From contig CATKZW010000008.1 in the NCBI GenBank assembly GCA_949841465.1, positions 1 to 64,000 on the forward strand: a DNA stretch of 64,000 bases, read 5' to 3'. Of the stretch, positions 49,490-57,829 are shown piece after piece. The translations under genes were made by a program, and so were the position numbers. Position 1 is the first letter of the stretch; each line of letters starts with the position of its first letter. The DNA is from an uncultured Oscillospiraceae bacterium. GTDB lineage: Bacteria > Bacillota > Clostridia > Oscillospirales > Oscillospiraceae. Under the pieces are notes generated by a model. It was not told where the DNA came from and made no database searches. It saw nothing but the letters and a program-made list of their open reading frames with translations.

Positions 49490-50040
49490 CAACATCTTTC
49501 TACAAGAAATAAGAAGTCGGCGGGAGATTGTTACATCTTCCACCGACTTTTAATTTGTGTAGTTCAAAACGACCAGTTCACTTTACTGTTATGTTGATTT
49601 TCTTTGCTGCGCTCTGTATTGACTTTCCTAATTGTTCGGCTATTCCCTATTCATACCGCTTAAACTCAATACCTGGGGCCTGTCCCCGCTGCAATCTATA
49701 TAGATAATGGGAAATGGCGTTGTTTTGCTCCTTATTTTCTCTGTTCCCTGCCATAAAAGCAAGGATAGGGGCGATTTCACTAAACACGGCTACGCCTCCT
49801 TTCTCCACATGGGGGTGTTATCTATGTAAACAGGCGGCAGCTCTGCGCCGTTCTTTCCCGGAGCGGCTTGCCTGATATGCCTTTTTAGGTTTCAATACCT
49901 CGGCGGCGTGGGTGGGAAATTACAGGGTGAAAATTCTTGTCCTTAATTACCACTTTATGACGAAAAATATCTAAGTATCATAAAATGGTAATTAAGGACA
50001 AGAATTTTTGATGTGTATTTTTCAAGTGTGATACACCTAA
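49490..50040. other. Gene-free region of element 3 with a terminator and a long inverted repeat
   Basis: About 550 bases. Around 49514-49549 AAGTCGG...CCGACTT forms a terminator-like hairpin for the XRE unit. No ORF with a ribosome site is seen. The 30-base inverted repeat at 49931-50007 is the main feature; the rest is AT-rich and unstructured to the eye. Confidence 0.5.
49931..50007. repeat. 30-base inverted repeat downstream of the primase region
   Basis: AAATTCTTGTCCTTAATTAC... (49931-49960) pairs with 49978-50007 with a single mismatch around a 17-base loop. It ends 33 bases before the stop codon of the leftward primase extension. Possible strong terminator, replication origin hairpin or transfer origin. 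Confidence 0.75.
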
Positions 50041-50397
50041 TCAGATATTTTCCAGCACATACCGCTTTACGCCCACCTCTTTTATCACGCCCTTTCTAAG
50101 TCGGGTTATTACGTTCTTGGAGTAGCCCCAGGCGTTCAAATCCGCTGTTGTAAACTCCTGTCTATCATCCTCCAAACGTGAACGGATAGCGGCCCAATCC
50201 TTTTTTGATTTTGCCGTCATTCTGGCCTGTGCTAATTCGGTTTTCTGTTCTCTGTTCCGTTCCCCCAGGGCCTTGCCGCTGTCGATGTATTCCACATCTT
50301 CACTGTCGAACATTACCGTAAATTCATAATCACCATCAGGCGTTACCCCTTGGAGGGGGAAGTCTCCACGGCAACCGCCCAGCACCCAGGATTGAAC
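50041..50397 (-). CDS. In-frame continuation of the primase after a TAG codon
   Basis: The frame after the TAG at 50398-50400 stays open for 118 codons: VQSWVLGGCRGDF..., a charged helical part (REQKTELAQARMTAKSKKDW) and a C-terminal winged-helix-like segment (EFTTADLNAWGYSKNVITRLRKGVI). No ribosome site or good start codon lies near, so it is probably the C-terminal domain of the primase, separated by a nonsense codon or made by readthrough. Confidence 0.6.
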   Translation of the reverse strand, partial: VQSWVLGGCRGDFPLQGVTPDGDYEFTVMFDSEDVEYIDSGKALGERNREQKTELAQARMTAKSKKDWAAIRSRLEDDRQEFTTADLNAWGYSKNVITRLRKGVIKEVGVKRYVLENI

Positions 50398-52293
50398 CTA
50401 TTGATAATCTTCGGCGACATACGTCATGCGGCACACTTCGCCGCGCTGATATTGACAGTACATAGCGGGGCGAACCTTGTCCCATAGTTTAGCGTTCTTT
50501 TCACGCAAATAATCGTTGTACGCCGTTTCTATTCCATAGGCCCATAGGCTCCAATCCAGGGTAATGCCTCTGTACCTGTTACCGCCCTTTACACTCTCTT
50601 TTGTATAGCACCATGTAAATTCAGCGGCCCCGGTCTGATGTCTGCCCGCGCCAAAGGTAGCAACCTTTTTTGCACCATCCACAAGATTTAAGCGGCGTAG
50701 TGTTTCCTTTGCTGTTGAACAATCATCCGATGCAAAGAACGCAAACAATTCTTTTTCGTCCTGTTCATCAACAAAAACCAATTTGTCAATGTGCCTGTGA
50801 TAGAGCGCGTCATATTCAAGGGCTGTGCGCTGTCCCATTGTCAGCCTCAAAACGTTGTTCGCCGCTGCGCCCTTGAATATCGCTTTTTCCCTGATTTTCT
50901 TATAATCTTTGCCCCATATAGCCCTAAAAAAATTGTCTCGTTTGTATTTGCCAGCACCCCATAAAATTCTGTGGTGTGCATTACCGCTCTGTTCTTCTTC
51001 GTCTAAAGCGTTGTCAGCACTTACATTTTCATGTTCCCATTGAATAGGCAAGCCCCGGAACGTTAGAGGCTCGGCGGTTGATAAATTTGTATCTACACTT
51101 TCAAAATCGAGCGGGAGCGGGAGTGTCGGATTATCGGCTGGCATTTTCGCTTGCCGCTCCGCCTGTATTCTCTCGCCTAATTCCTTTAGCTGCTGCTGAA
51201 TTTCCGCTTGCCGCTGCGCTTCTTCTTCACTAACAATTCTATCAAGCCCCATAATGGCCCGCCAGCGATTATTACGCAATTCGGGGTCTTCTTTGTTGCA
51301 CACGCTTTCCCATTTACTAAAACATTGCTGTTTGCTAAATTTATGTTTTGTATATGGTTTACTCCACCAGAAAAATACTTCGCCGCCCAGATCGGCACCA
51401 AAGACACAGTAAATGTCTATCCCTGTGTAATACCATTGTGAATAGGTGCAGTCCGTCGAAATAGTTTTAAGGTCTGCAAAAATCTCTTTTTGCTTTTCGT
51501 CCATCTTTGCAAAAAGTTCAGATTCTTTTAATTCCGCAATTTCTACATGTTTACGCGGTGCGCGTGGTGCTTTGGGTGTTTTGTTGGCCTTTTTGGTGCG
51601 CTTGACTTTTGCTTCTCTTTTTTCAAAATGGCAAAAGTCAAAATTATCCCGTATCAGTTCATAAAGTTCTTGTGTTTTATCAGTTAAGCCTTTGGTAATA
51701 TCCCATTCTTGCTGTTCGTAAATAAGGCGCGGAGTATCACAGAAGAAATCGACTTTAATTCTTCCGTCTTTTGTGATTGCTCCCGTCTTACAAATATAGC
51801 TTTGAGCGCCACTACTCACCAATAAGTTAATGATGGCAAATAGCCGTGTTGCTTTCTCCTTATTTATGGCAAAGTACATGTGATATCCGCCGCTTTTTGA
51901 CATTGTTATATAATCTGCGGCTTTTTTGGCATTGATGAAAAACGGTGCTTCTGTGTCTATGGGCTGTTTTTTGCCGTTTTCATCCTTCATTTTGTCAAAG
52001 TCTATAACAAATATAAACAAATCATTATACTTTGCGTTCTCTAAGTAAAGACTTGGACTTAAACTTGGACAATCTCCATGTGTGTGTTTATAATATGCTG
52101 CCATATCCGCCACAATTTCAAAGGTTTGATGATAGTGTAAATAATAGTCTCTTTCATTACCGTTTTTATTCGCTGGTACTAAGTTATCCCAACTGTCTAC
52201 ATAGTAAACCATTTTATTTTGCTGTGCAAGGCAAAAACAATCGTTATAACCTTGCTGCTTTTCCGCCAGTAACGGAACCGCTGGTGTTTCCAT
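50398..52293 (-). CDS. Archaeo-eukaryotic-type primase (PrimPol/Rep) of element 3
   Basis: 631 aa to TAG. The AEP catalytic signs are present: FVIDFDK (first acidic pair), SKSGGYHMYF (sxH motif) and VDFFCDTPRLIY (third motif). Residues about 285-360 resemble a PriCT-like helical domain (CTYSQWYYTGIDIYCVFG, FFWWSKP). ATG 52293 has AAGGAGGG; the track start at 52323 does not. It probably starts DNA synthesis for replication of the excised element. TAG may have removed a C-terminal DNA-binding part. Confidence 0.82.
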   Translation of the reverse strand: METPAVPLLAEKQQGYNDCFCLAQQNKMVYYVDSWDNLVPANKNGNERDYYLHYHQTFEIVADMAAYYKHTHGDCPSLSPSLYLENAKYNDLFIFVIDFDKMKDENGKKQPIDTEAPFFINAKKAADYITMSKSGGYHMYFAINKEKATRLFAIINLLVSSGAQSYICKTGAITKDGRIKVDFFCDTPRLIYEQQEWDITKGLTDKTQELYELIRDNFDFCHFEKREAKVKRTKKANKTPKAPRAPRKHVEIAELKESELFAKMDEKQKEIFADLKTISTDCTYSQWYYTGIDIYCVFGADLGGEVFFWWSKPYTKHKFSKQQCFSKWESVCNKEDPELRNNRWRAIMGLDRIVSEEEAQRQAEIQQQLKELGERIQAERQAKMPADNPTLPLPLDFESVDTNLSTAEPLTFRGLPIQWEHENVSADNALDEEEQSGNAHHRILWGAGKYKRDNFFRAIWGKDYKKIREKAIFKGAAANNVLRLTMGQRTALEYDALYHRHIDKLVFVDEQDEKELFAFFASDDCSTAKETLRRLNLVDGAKKVATFGAGRHQTGAAEFTWCYTKESVKGGNRYRGITLDWSLWAYGIETAYNDYLREKNAKLWDKVRPAMYCQYQRGEVCRMTYVAEDYQ

Positions 52294-52306
52294 GATAAAA
52301 TCCCTC

Positions 52307-52436
52307 CTTATAGATTTTGACAAGTCACAGATAACGTGTTACTGGCACTAAGCGGAACCGTGGAGGAACGAGCGGCGCGGCTCCATCATGGAAAACGGCC
52401 CCGCTGTTCAATCTGCGACTTGTCAAAACCTATAAG
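52307..52436. promoter_or_regulatory. Inverted repeat with 25-base arms upstream of the primase gene
   Basis: CTTATAGATTTTGACAAGTC.. (52307-52331) and 52412-52436 are reverse complements with two mismatches, 80 bases apart. The arm next to the gene borders the AAGGAGGG ribosome site. Could be an operator, control RNA, or replication origin. Confidence 0.6.
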
Positions 52437-52900
52437 AATATTTCAGTGATTGTGTTTCCTTATTTTGTAATTCTATTATACCTCAAAAAATTTTTTGCAG
52501 CAAGGAACGCGAATAACGCTCGATTTTTCGATATTCTAAAACATTCTTGCAGCTTTCATGTAAAAACATGTTGCCGCCACACAAAAAGACGTTGCAGCTT
52601 CCTGGAAGATATTGCTTTCACGCCCTGTTTTCTTTCCCTGGCTTGGCGGCTGGCAAAATTGTATCTACACTTTCAATTTCGAGCGGGGGCGGGACTACCC
52701 CATACCTCAACGGGGCAGCAGCCCGTTCCCCACCGGGGGGATGGATTTGGGAAAATCGCATTTTGATTTTTCAATGCTGGTTTTCTCGGCGGATTTCCCG
52801 ACCGACACAAAATCACGGCGGAAACGGCCGAAAACGGCGGACGCGGCGGAGGTACTCCTCATAACAAAAAGCAAGCGTGGCTTTCCAGTAGCCGCGCTTG
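52437..52900. other. Gene-free region upstream of the primase
   Basis: About 460 bases with no gene that has a start and ribosome site. It includes a decayed primase-like fragment (52618-52722). The track ORFs on the plus strand here have poor codon make-up. Confidence 0.5.
52618..52722 (-). pseudogene. Fragment similar to the primase linker region
   Basis: Minus-strand codons give VPPPLEIESVDTILPAAKPGK then stop, matching LPLPLDFESVDTNLSTAEPL of the primase; the DNA shares TGTATCTACACTTTCAA and CGAGCGGG. It appears to be the leftover of a second, lost primase gene. Confidence 0.6.
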
Positions 52901-53260
52901 CTATCTTTGTTCAAAATATCTTGAGAAGTCATGTATCACGTTAGATATTAGCGATAACTCTTTTACTTCATACTCATTTAGTGCTTTCATAATCCGCGCA
53001 ATCTCTAAATCGCGTTCTGTGGCGGGAGAATTGCCGCTAATGCTTTTCTTTTCGGCGGAGGCTCCTAACAAATAGTCAATAGACACATTGAGGGTAACAC
53101 CTAAATTGAAAAGTGTATTCAATGCGGGGGCCTTGCGTCCGGCCTCTATTTCCCAAAGGTAGTTTCTGGATATTCCTATTTGTTCCGATAGCGTTTCCAG
53201 CGTCAAGTTAAGCCGTTTTCGCTCTGCTTTGATTTTGCTGCCCATAAGCGATAAATCCAT
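52901..53260 (-). CDS. XRE-family regulator, 119 aa
   Basis: HTH_3 domain (GSKIKAERKRLNLTLETLSEQIGISRNYLWEIEAGRKAPALNTL) plus a C-terminal helical part. ATG 53260 with GAGGGGT. Divergent from the PH-domain gene, whose promoter it may control. Confidence 0.9.
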   Translation of the reverse strand: MDLSLMGSKIKAERKRLNLTLETLSEQIGISRNYLWEIEAGRKAPALNTLFNLGVTLNVSIDYLLGASAEKKSISGNSPATERDLEIARIMKALNEYEVKELSLISNVIHDFSRYFEQR

Positions 53261-53350
53261 TGTGTTACCCCTCAAATGTCTTATTGATAGATTTTACAAC
53301 ACACAGCCAGAAATTAAACATGCTAATTGATAGAAAAGTGAAAATATTTC

Positions 53351-53379
53351 TTGCAATTGGCCATAAATTAGAGTATAAT
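53351..53379 (+). promoter_or_regulatory. Promoter of the PH-domain gene
   Basis: TTGCAA (53351-53356), 17 bases, TATAAT (53374-53379). Confidence 0.75.
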
Positions 53380-53465
53380 AATCTCACTGTACGGCTGGTG
53401 GCAAGACCATGACAAAGACACGGGAAAATGACCCGCCAAGTGCGGGAGAAAGAAAGGAAATTATT

Positions 53466-53975
53466 ATGGAAGAAAAGGTAATAGTAAAAAGCACTCCTTC
53501 TGCCCTTTTAGGTACATTGGCACGTTGTTTTGCAGTGCCTGTAGTAGTTCTTATCGTTACCATCGTGTTTTACTACGCATATGCTCTGCCTCAAGTACAA
53601 CAACATATGTACACTTTGAACATTAGTCTCCCCCTTTTCCTTGTATCAACCCTTATTTTCGACAGTACTGCGACGCGTTCAATAGCAATTTCGGTCTTTG
53701 TTTATTTTGGTATTGTTGCTTTAATCTGGGGTATCGTAAACTTCTTGAAGAACAAAGACAACGCTTTAACGGTGACTAATAAGCGCATCTATGGTCGTAG
53801 TAGCTTTGGAAAGCAAGTTGATTTGCCGCTAAATTCAATTAGTTCTGTCTCATCTTCGGGCAAAACGACACTTCATTTTTTAACGTCATCTGGAAAAGTT
53901 TCCTTTGGAAATATGGAAAACAGTGACGAAATATTTCAGATTGTTAGTAAAATGCTTGTTGAGCGGCAAGGATAA
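53466..53975 (+). CDS. Membrane protein with a bacterial PH-like domain
   Basis: 169 aa. Three hydrophobic segments (VVVLIVTIVFYYAYAL, ISLPLFLVSTLIF, ISVFVYFGIVALIWGIVNFL), then a bPH2/YdbS-like domain beginning ALTVTNKRIYGR and LPLNSISSVSSSGKTTLHF. ATG 53466 with AGAAAGGA. Function unknown; AT-rich relative to the host. Confidence 0.8.
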   Translation: MEEKVIVKSTPSALLGTLARCFAVPVVVLIVTIVFYYAYALPQVQQHMYTLNISLPLFLVSTLIFDSTATRSIAISVFVYFGIVALIWGIVNFLKNKDNALTVTNKRIYGRSSFGKQVDLPLNSISSVSSSGKTTLHFLTSSGKVSFGNMENSDEIFQIVSKMLVERQG

Positions 53976-54042
53976 CACAATTATAGACAACTGGACGGAA
54001 CCAATCCTTTCCTGTACCGTTTCAATAGGTTATACTAATAAT

Positions 54043-54075
54043 AGAGGGGCGGCACATCAACGTGCCGCCCCTCTT
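54043..54075. terminator. Convergent terminator after the PH-domain gene
   Basis: AGAGGGGCGGCAC, ATCAAC, GTGCCGCCCCTCT then T. Confidence 0.9.
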
Positions 54076-54090
54076 GCGTTTATTCCCCTA

Positions 54091-54309
54091 TCAGCCCCGT
54101 TCTTCCAGAATTTCCATTCTGTCCGCTTCATAATCCCTTTTGGCTTCCTGGTCATTCTCATACCTGATTGCTTCCAAGGTATAATACAATTCTTCATCGG
54201 TCATGCTTTCCAACTCGGCCTTTTCCTTTTCGCGCTCGGCCTCTGCGTCCTCCGGGTAGCGAGACAGCAGCAGAGCAATCGTGTTGCGGCGTTCATCGTT
54301 CATGTTCAT
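54091..54309 (-). CDS. Small charged protein, 72 aa
   Basis: ATG 54309 with AAAGGAG. Very acidic and helical (SRYPEDAEAEREKEKAELESMTDEELYYTLEAIRYE). No family recognised; resembles small accessory proteins of clostridial integrated elements. Confidence 0.65.
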   Translation of the reverse strand: MNMNDERRNTIALLLSRYPEDAEAEREKEKAELESMTDEELYYTLEAIRYENDQEAKRDYEADRMEILEERG

Positions 54310-54414
54310 AGTCAATTCTCCTTTTCAAATTTTTGTTGAGTGTATTTCAAAAAGCTGATTGCTTTTTGTTACTGATTAACGGCCCTTGTAAAGTTGATAT
54401 GCTCGGCGGAAATT

Positions 54415-54837
54415 TCATCCCTCGGCGACAGTGCTGCGCTCGGCGGGGACATTGGCGGTCTTGTCCTTGTCCAAATCCGCAAAGAACTGCTTGTAATCGT
54501 CATAGTTGGGGAACTTATCGAGGAACCAGGCCAGCACCGCACGATAGGGGTTTTCCTGAGCTTTGGCAGATTTCTTCTCGTCCTCAAATTTGTCCAGCAG
54601 TTGGGGATTGTGCACAGAGATAAACAACTCCATGTTGACATAGGTCAGGTTGCGATAGGTACGCTTATTCGTGTTTCGCGTGATGGTCTTAGTTGCCATC
54701 TTAGCACCGGGGAAGTCCTGGCGGTAGGCTTTCCACATTTCATATTCGGGAGTGCCAAAAATGCGGGCCTGCTTCTGAAAAGCCTTGGTGACGCGGGCGG
54801 TAGTCTCGTCAATGGTAATGATAGCGTTCTTCTTCAT
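54415..54837 (-). CDS. Hypothetical protein, 140 aa
   Basis: ATG 54837 with AAAAGGAG. Starts MKKNAIITIDETTARVTKAF; a basic middle (ATKTITRNTNKRTYRNLTYVNMELF) and a helical C-terminus (ENPYRAVLAWFLDKFPNYDDYKQFFADL). No family recognised. It appears to form a small leftward operon with the 72-aa gene. Confidence 0.65.
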   Translation of the reverse strand: MKKNAIITIDETTARVTKAFQKQARIFGTPEYEMWKAYRQDFPGAKMATKTITRNTNKRTYRNLTYVNMELFISVHNPQLLDKFEDEKKSAKAQENPYRAVLAWFLDKFPNYDDYKQFFADLDKDKTANVPAERSTVAEG

Positions 54838-55337
54838 GGTGATAATCTCCTTTTCATTTTTGATTTTGTTTTTCCAAGAGGCTGTGTCTCTCGCTCTTTC
54901 TGGATTTAGTATAGCATGGGGCAAAGAAAAAGCTGTACTTTAACAACGACATGTGCTATAATGAAGAAAAGAAAAAAGCAGACTTATAAAAAGTCTGCAA
55001 AATCCAGAAAGAAACGGCGATTTTAGCGGCGGAGGTAGATTATTTTTGGTTCGGCGGCTTGAAAACTTGTAAAAAGATGTTACATCTTGCCTCGAACTTC
55101 TTATTTCTCGCGGCAAAGTCGTAAATTCTTATCAAAAGTTGTCCATTTTATCTAATTTCTTTGCGATTAGGCGGTAAAACGCTTAATATGAGTGCAATTC
55201 TATTCAAGTTGCACATGTGAAAGTCAAACAAGTGAATACCGGGCGGGAGTTGCACACTGACTTGCACATTGGTACAAAAAAGAGGGGAACAGGTCTCCCC
55301 GTTCCCCTCAAAAAACGCTGAAATTGTGGCAAAAATC
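54838..55337. other. Right end of element 3 without genes
   Basis: About 500 bases: leader and promoter of the 140-aa gene (54850-54965), AT-rich sequence, candidate integrase arm sites 55191-55272 and the rubrerythrin terminator 55282-55309. No further gene seen. Confidence 0.5.
55282..55315 (-). terminator. Terminator of the complete rubrerythrin gene
   Basis: GAGGGGAAC, loop, GTTCCCCTC, with T-run on the minus strand. It is almost the same hairpin as at 44047-44076. Confidence 0.8.
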
Positions 55338-55925
55338 TTACTTGAAGTATCTCTCCAAAAGTCCTTTGAGGGCTTTTCCGTGGCGGGCCTCGTCGCGGGC
55401 CATCTCGTGGACGGTGTCGTGGATGGCGTCCAGGTTGTTCTTCTTGGCGCACAGGGCCAGGTCGAACTTGCCCTTGGTGGCGCCGAACTCGCAGTCCACG
55501 CGCCAGGCCAGGTTCTTCTTGGTGTCGGCGGTCATGTTGGGCTCCAGGTCCTCGCCCAGCAGCTCGGCGAACTTGGCGGCGTGCTCGGCCTCCTCATAGG
55601 CGGCCTTCTCCCAGTACAGGCCGATCTCGGGATAGCCCTGGCGATGGGCGATGCGGGCCATGCACAGGTACATGCCCACCTCGGCGCACTCGCCGTTGAA
55701 GTTGGCCATGAGCTGCTCAAAGATGTACTTCTTGTCCTCGTCGCTGATGTCGGGGTTGTTCTTCACGGTCTTGGCATAGATGCCGAACTCGTGCTCGGCG
55801 GCCAGCTTCATCTCGCCGGTCTGCTCCACGAACTTGGAGCCGGGGACGTGGCAGGCGGGGCACTCAGCGGGGGGATTCTCGCCTTCGTAGACGTAACCGC
55901 AGACAGGGCAGATCCATTTTTTCAT
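55338..55925 (-). CDS. Reverse rubrerythrin (rubredoxin domain first)
   Basis: 195 aa. N-terminal rubredoxin-like zinc/iron ribbon ([12 protein letters not shown]...CPACHVPG) followed by a ferritin-like di-iron domain with [18 protein letters not shown] and DEARHGKAL carrying the metal ligands. Reverse rubrerythrins reduce H2O2 and O2 in anaerobes. The 5' two thirds is host sequence and the last 91 codons came with element 3. A Fur/PerR-type regulator lies just upstream. Confidence 0.95.
   Translation of the reverse strand: MKKWICPVCGYVYEGENPPAECPACHVPGSKFVEQTGEMKLAAEHEFGIYAKTVKNNPDISDEDKKYIFEQLMANFNGECAEVGMYLCMARIAHRQGYPEIGLYWEKAAYEEAEHAAKFAELLGEDLEPNMTADTKKNLAWRVDCEFGATKGKFDLALCAKKNNLDAIHDTVHEMARDEARHGKALKGLLERYFK
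55549..55610 (-). repeat. 62-base direct repeat: element 3 attachment site, right copy
   Basis: Identical to 44509-44570; within the intact rubrerythrin gene. Confidence 0.88.
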
Positions 55926-55944
55926 GATAGTATTCCTCCAATGT

Positions 55945-56352
55945 TTAAGTTTGAGCGTCGGACTGCCGGTCCAAGCAGTACCGGCACAGGCCGCGGACGA
56001 TGAACTCACAGCCCTCCGCCCGGAATCCATATTGCACGCCGGCGGCGTCCAGCCAGTCCTGATCCGGAGTCTGCCCGGGCAGGTCGATAATGGCGCCGCA
56101 GCCGTTGCAAATAAAGTGAGAGTGGGGCTCCGTCACCCCGTCGTAGCGCTCCTGGCCGTTCACCGTTCCCACCCGCCGGATCAGCCTCCGGTCGCATAGA
56201 AGGTTCAGGTTGCGGTATACGGTGCCCAGGCTCAGGTCGGGGAATTCAGCCCGTATCCGATGATAGACCCAGTCCGCCGAAGGATGGCAGTCGGTTTGCC
56301 GCAGCAGGGCCAGCATGGCGTCCCGCTTTTTGCTCTGTCGGACGTTGTTCAT
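55945..56352 (-). CDS. Fur/PerR-family regulator
   Basis: 135 aa. Winged helix ([30 protein letters not shown]), then [16 protein letters not shown] and GLCRYC, giving two CxxC structural zinc sites. HxH and Asp/His positions of the regulatory site fit PerR. Being 19 bases upstream of rubrerythrin makes PerR the likeliest type. The AT-rich stretch 56375-56405 could contain its box, but I see no clear palindrome. Confidence 0.9.
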   Translation of the reverse strand: MNNVRQSKKRDAMLALLRQTDCHPSADWVYHRIRAEFPDLSLGTVYRNLNLLCDRRLIRRVGTVNGQERYDGVTEPHSHFICNGCGAIIDLPGQTPDQDWLDAAGVQYGFRAEGCEFIVRGLCRYCLDRQSDAQT

Positions 56353-56546
56353 GAGCGCTCCTTTACGAATTGTTGATAATAGGAATGATTACTGCTAATA
56401 AAATAGCATACTTTGTTTTCTTTGTAAAGGGGCTTTTCTCAAAAAATCGGAAAATTTTCAGCTCTGTTTGCGGGAATCGGCGGGGTGTGGTATAATAGCG
56501 GGCAAAGGAATTTGACTTTGGCCGTATGGCGGGAAGGGGCCCTGCG

Positions 56547-57782
56547 ATGCTGAACAAGCTGCGCTGGAAATTTGTGGCCATCCTCATGACGCTGCTGGGG
56601 CTGGCGCTGGGAGCGGCGCTGGCGGTGCAGACCGTCTCCAGTCTCCGGCAGTACCGGGAGGAGACGGACCGGGTGCTGACGGCGGCGCTGGACCGGACCC
56701 AGTCAACGCTGGACCCCCTGCACCGGCCTGTGGAGGGCTTCGCCCAGGACGGGGAGCTGTACACCACCATCCCGGCCTTCTGCGCCGTGCTGGACCGGGA
56801 GGGGCGGGTGGTGCTGGCCCTGTCCTTTAACGCCTGGGTGGACGAGGAGGACGTGACCCGCGCAGCGGCGGAGGCCCTGGCCGCCGGGACGGACAGCGGG
56901 CAATTGAGGGAGCAGAACCTCCGCTTCCGGATGGAACGCCGGGGGCTGTGGCTGGAAATCGCCTTTGCCGACCTGAGCTGGGAGCAGAGCGCCGGGGGGC
57001 GGCAGGTGCTGACCGCCTTGCTGGTGCTGGGGGCGGCGCTGGCAGGGTTCTTTGTGGTGAGCGCCGCCCTGGCCCGATGGCTGGTGCGCCCGGTGGAGGA
57101 GAGCTGGAGACAGCAGCAGCAATTTGTGGCCGACGCCTCCCACGAACTGAAAACGCCGCTGACCGTCCTGCTGGCGGACGCGGACATCCTGCTCAGCCAC
57201 CCCGGCGACACCGTGGGCAGCCGGCGGCGGTGGGTGGAGCATATCCGGGACGAGGGCCTGCGGATGAAGGGTCTGGTGGAGGACCTGCTGTTCCTGGCCC
57301 GGGGGGACGCTGCCGGGCAGGCGCGGCCCCAGGGGCGGGCGGACCTGTCCCAGCTGTGCGGCGAATGTGTGATGTCCTTTGAGCCGGTGGCCTTTGAGGC
57401 GGGGCTGACGCTGGACAGTGAGCTGGCCCCCGGCGTAACGGTCCACGGCGGCGGGGAGGAGCTGCGCCGCCTGTGCGCCATCCTGCTGGACAACGCCTGC
57501 AAATACTGTGAGCCGGGCGGGGCGGTGACCGTCACCCTCGCCGCCGGGGACAAGGCGGTGCTCACCGTCCACAACACCGGCGAGCCCATCCCCGCCCAGG
57601 CCCAGCCCCACCTCTTTGAGCGGTTCTATCGGGCGGACGCCGCCCGCACCCGGGAGAAGGGGGGCAGCGGCCTGGGGCTGGCCATCGCCGCGGCCATTGT
57701 GGAGCGCCACCGGGGGAAGATCACGGTTCATAGCGCCGAGGGAGAGGGGACGGCCTTCACCGTCACCCTGCCTTTGGGGTAG
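56547..57782 (+). CDS. Sensor histidine kinase (orphan)
   Basis: 411 aa. Membrane segment 1 (VAILMTLLGLALGAALAV), extracytoplasmic sensor (about 35-150), membrane segment 2 (TALLVLGAALAGFFVVSAAL), H-box FVADASHELKTPLTVLLA, N-box LCAILLDNACKYCEPG, G-boxes GGSGLGLAIAAAIV. No response regulator gene lies beside it. TATAAT near 56490 is a likely -10 box. ATG 56547 with GGAAGGGG is preferred to 56526. Confidence 0.92.
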   Translation: MLNKLRWKFVAILMTLLGLALGAALAVQTVSSLRQYREETDRVLTAALDRTQSTLDPLHRPVEGFAQDGELYTTIPAFCAVLDREGRVVLALSFNAWVDEEDVTRAAAEALAAGTDSGQLREQNLRFRMERRGLWLEIAFADLSWEQSAGGRQVLTALLVLGAALAGFFVVSAALARWLVRPVEESWRQQQQFVADASHELKTPLTVLLADADILLSHPGDTVGSRRRWVEHIRDEGLRMKGLVEDLLFLARGDAAGQARPQGRADLSQLCGECVMSFEPVAFEAGLTLDSELAPGVTVHGGGEELRRLCAILLDNACKYCEPGGAVTVTLAAGDKAVLTVHNTGEPIPAQAQPHLFERFYRADAARTREKGGSGLGLAIAAAIVERHRGKITVHSAEGEGTAFTVTLPLG

Positions 57783-57789
57783 AAGCGCC

Positions 57790-57829
57790 GCGCCCCGCCG
57801 GCTTTCCGGCGGGGCGCTCCTCATTTTTT
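57790..57829. terminator. Convergent terminator
   Basis: GCGCCCCGCCGG, CTTT, CCGGCGGGGCGC then TCATTTTTT; also overlaps the stop of the leftward gene. Confidence 0.88.

Larger units (their letters stand above)
44571..55610. mobile_element. Element 3: tyrosine-integrase element in the rubrerythrin gene
   Basis: About 11,040 bases bounded by the 62-base repeats. Integrase next to the left end, then WYL regulator, resolvase, SprT-like protein, a small gene, XRE regulator, primase with in-frame TAG, XRE regulator, PH-domain membrane protein and two small genes. The right end carries a rubrerythrin 3' end with its own terminator, so integration keeps the host protein functional. No relaxase, capsid or transposase seen: probably a mobilisable or satellite-type element. 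Confidence 0.88.

Noticed and set aside
50398-50400. TAG in the primase as a pyrrolysine codon
   Set aside because: No sign of pyl genes in the window and no conserved context; nonsense mutation or domain separation is simpler.
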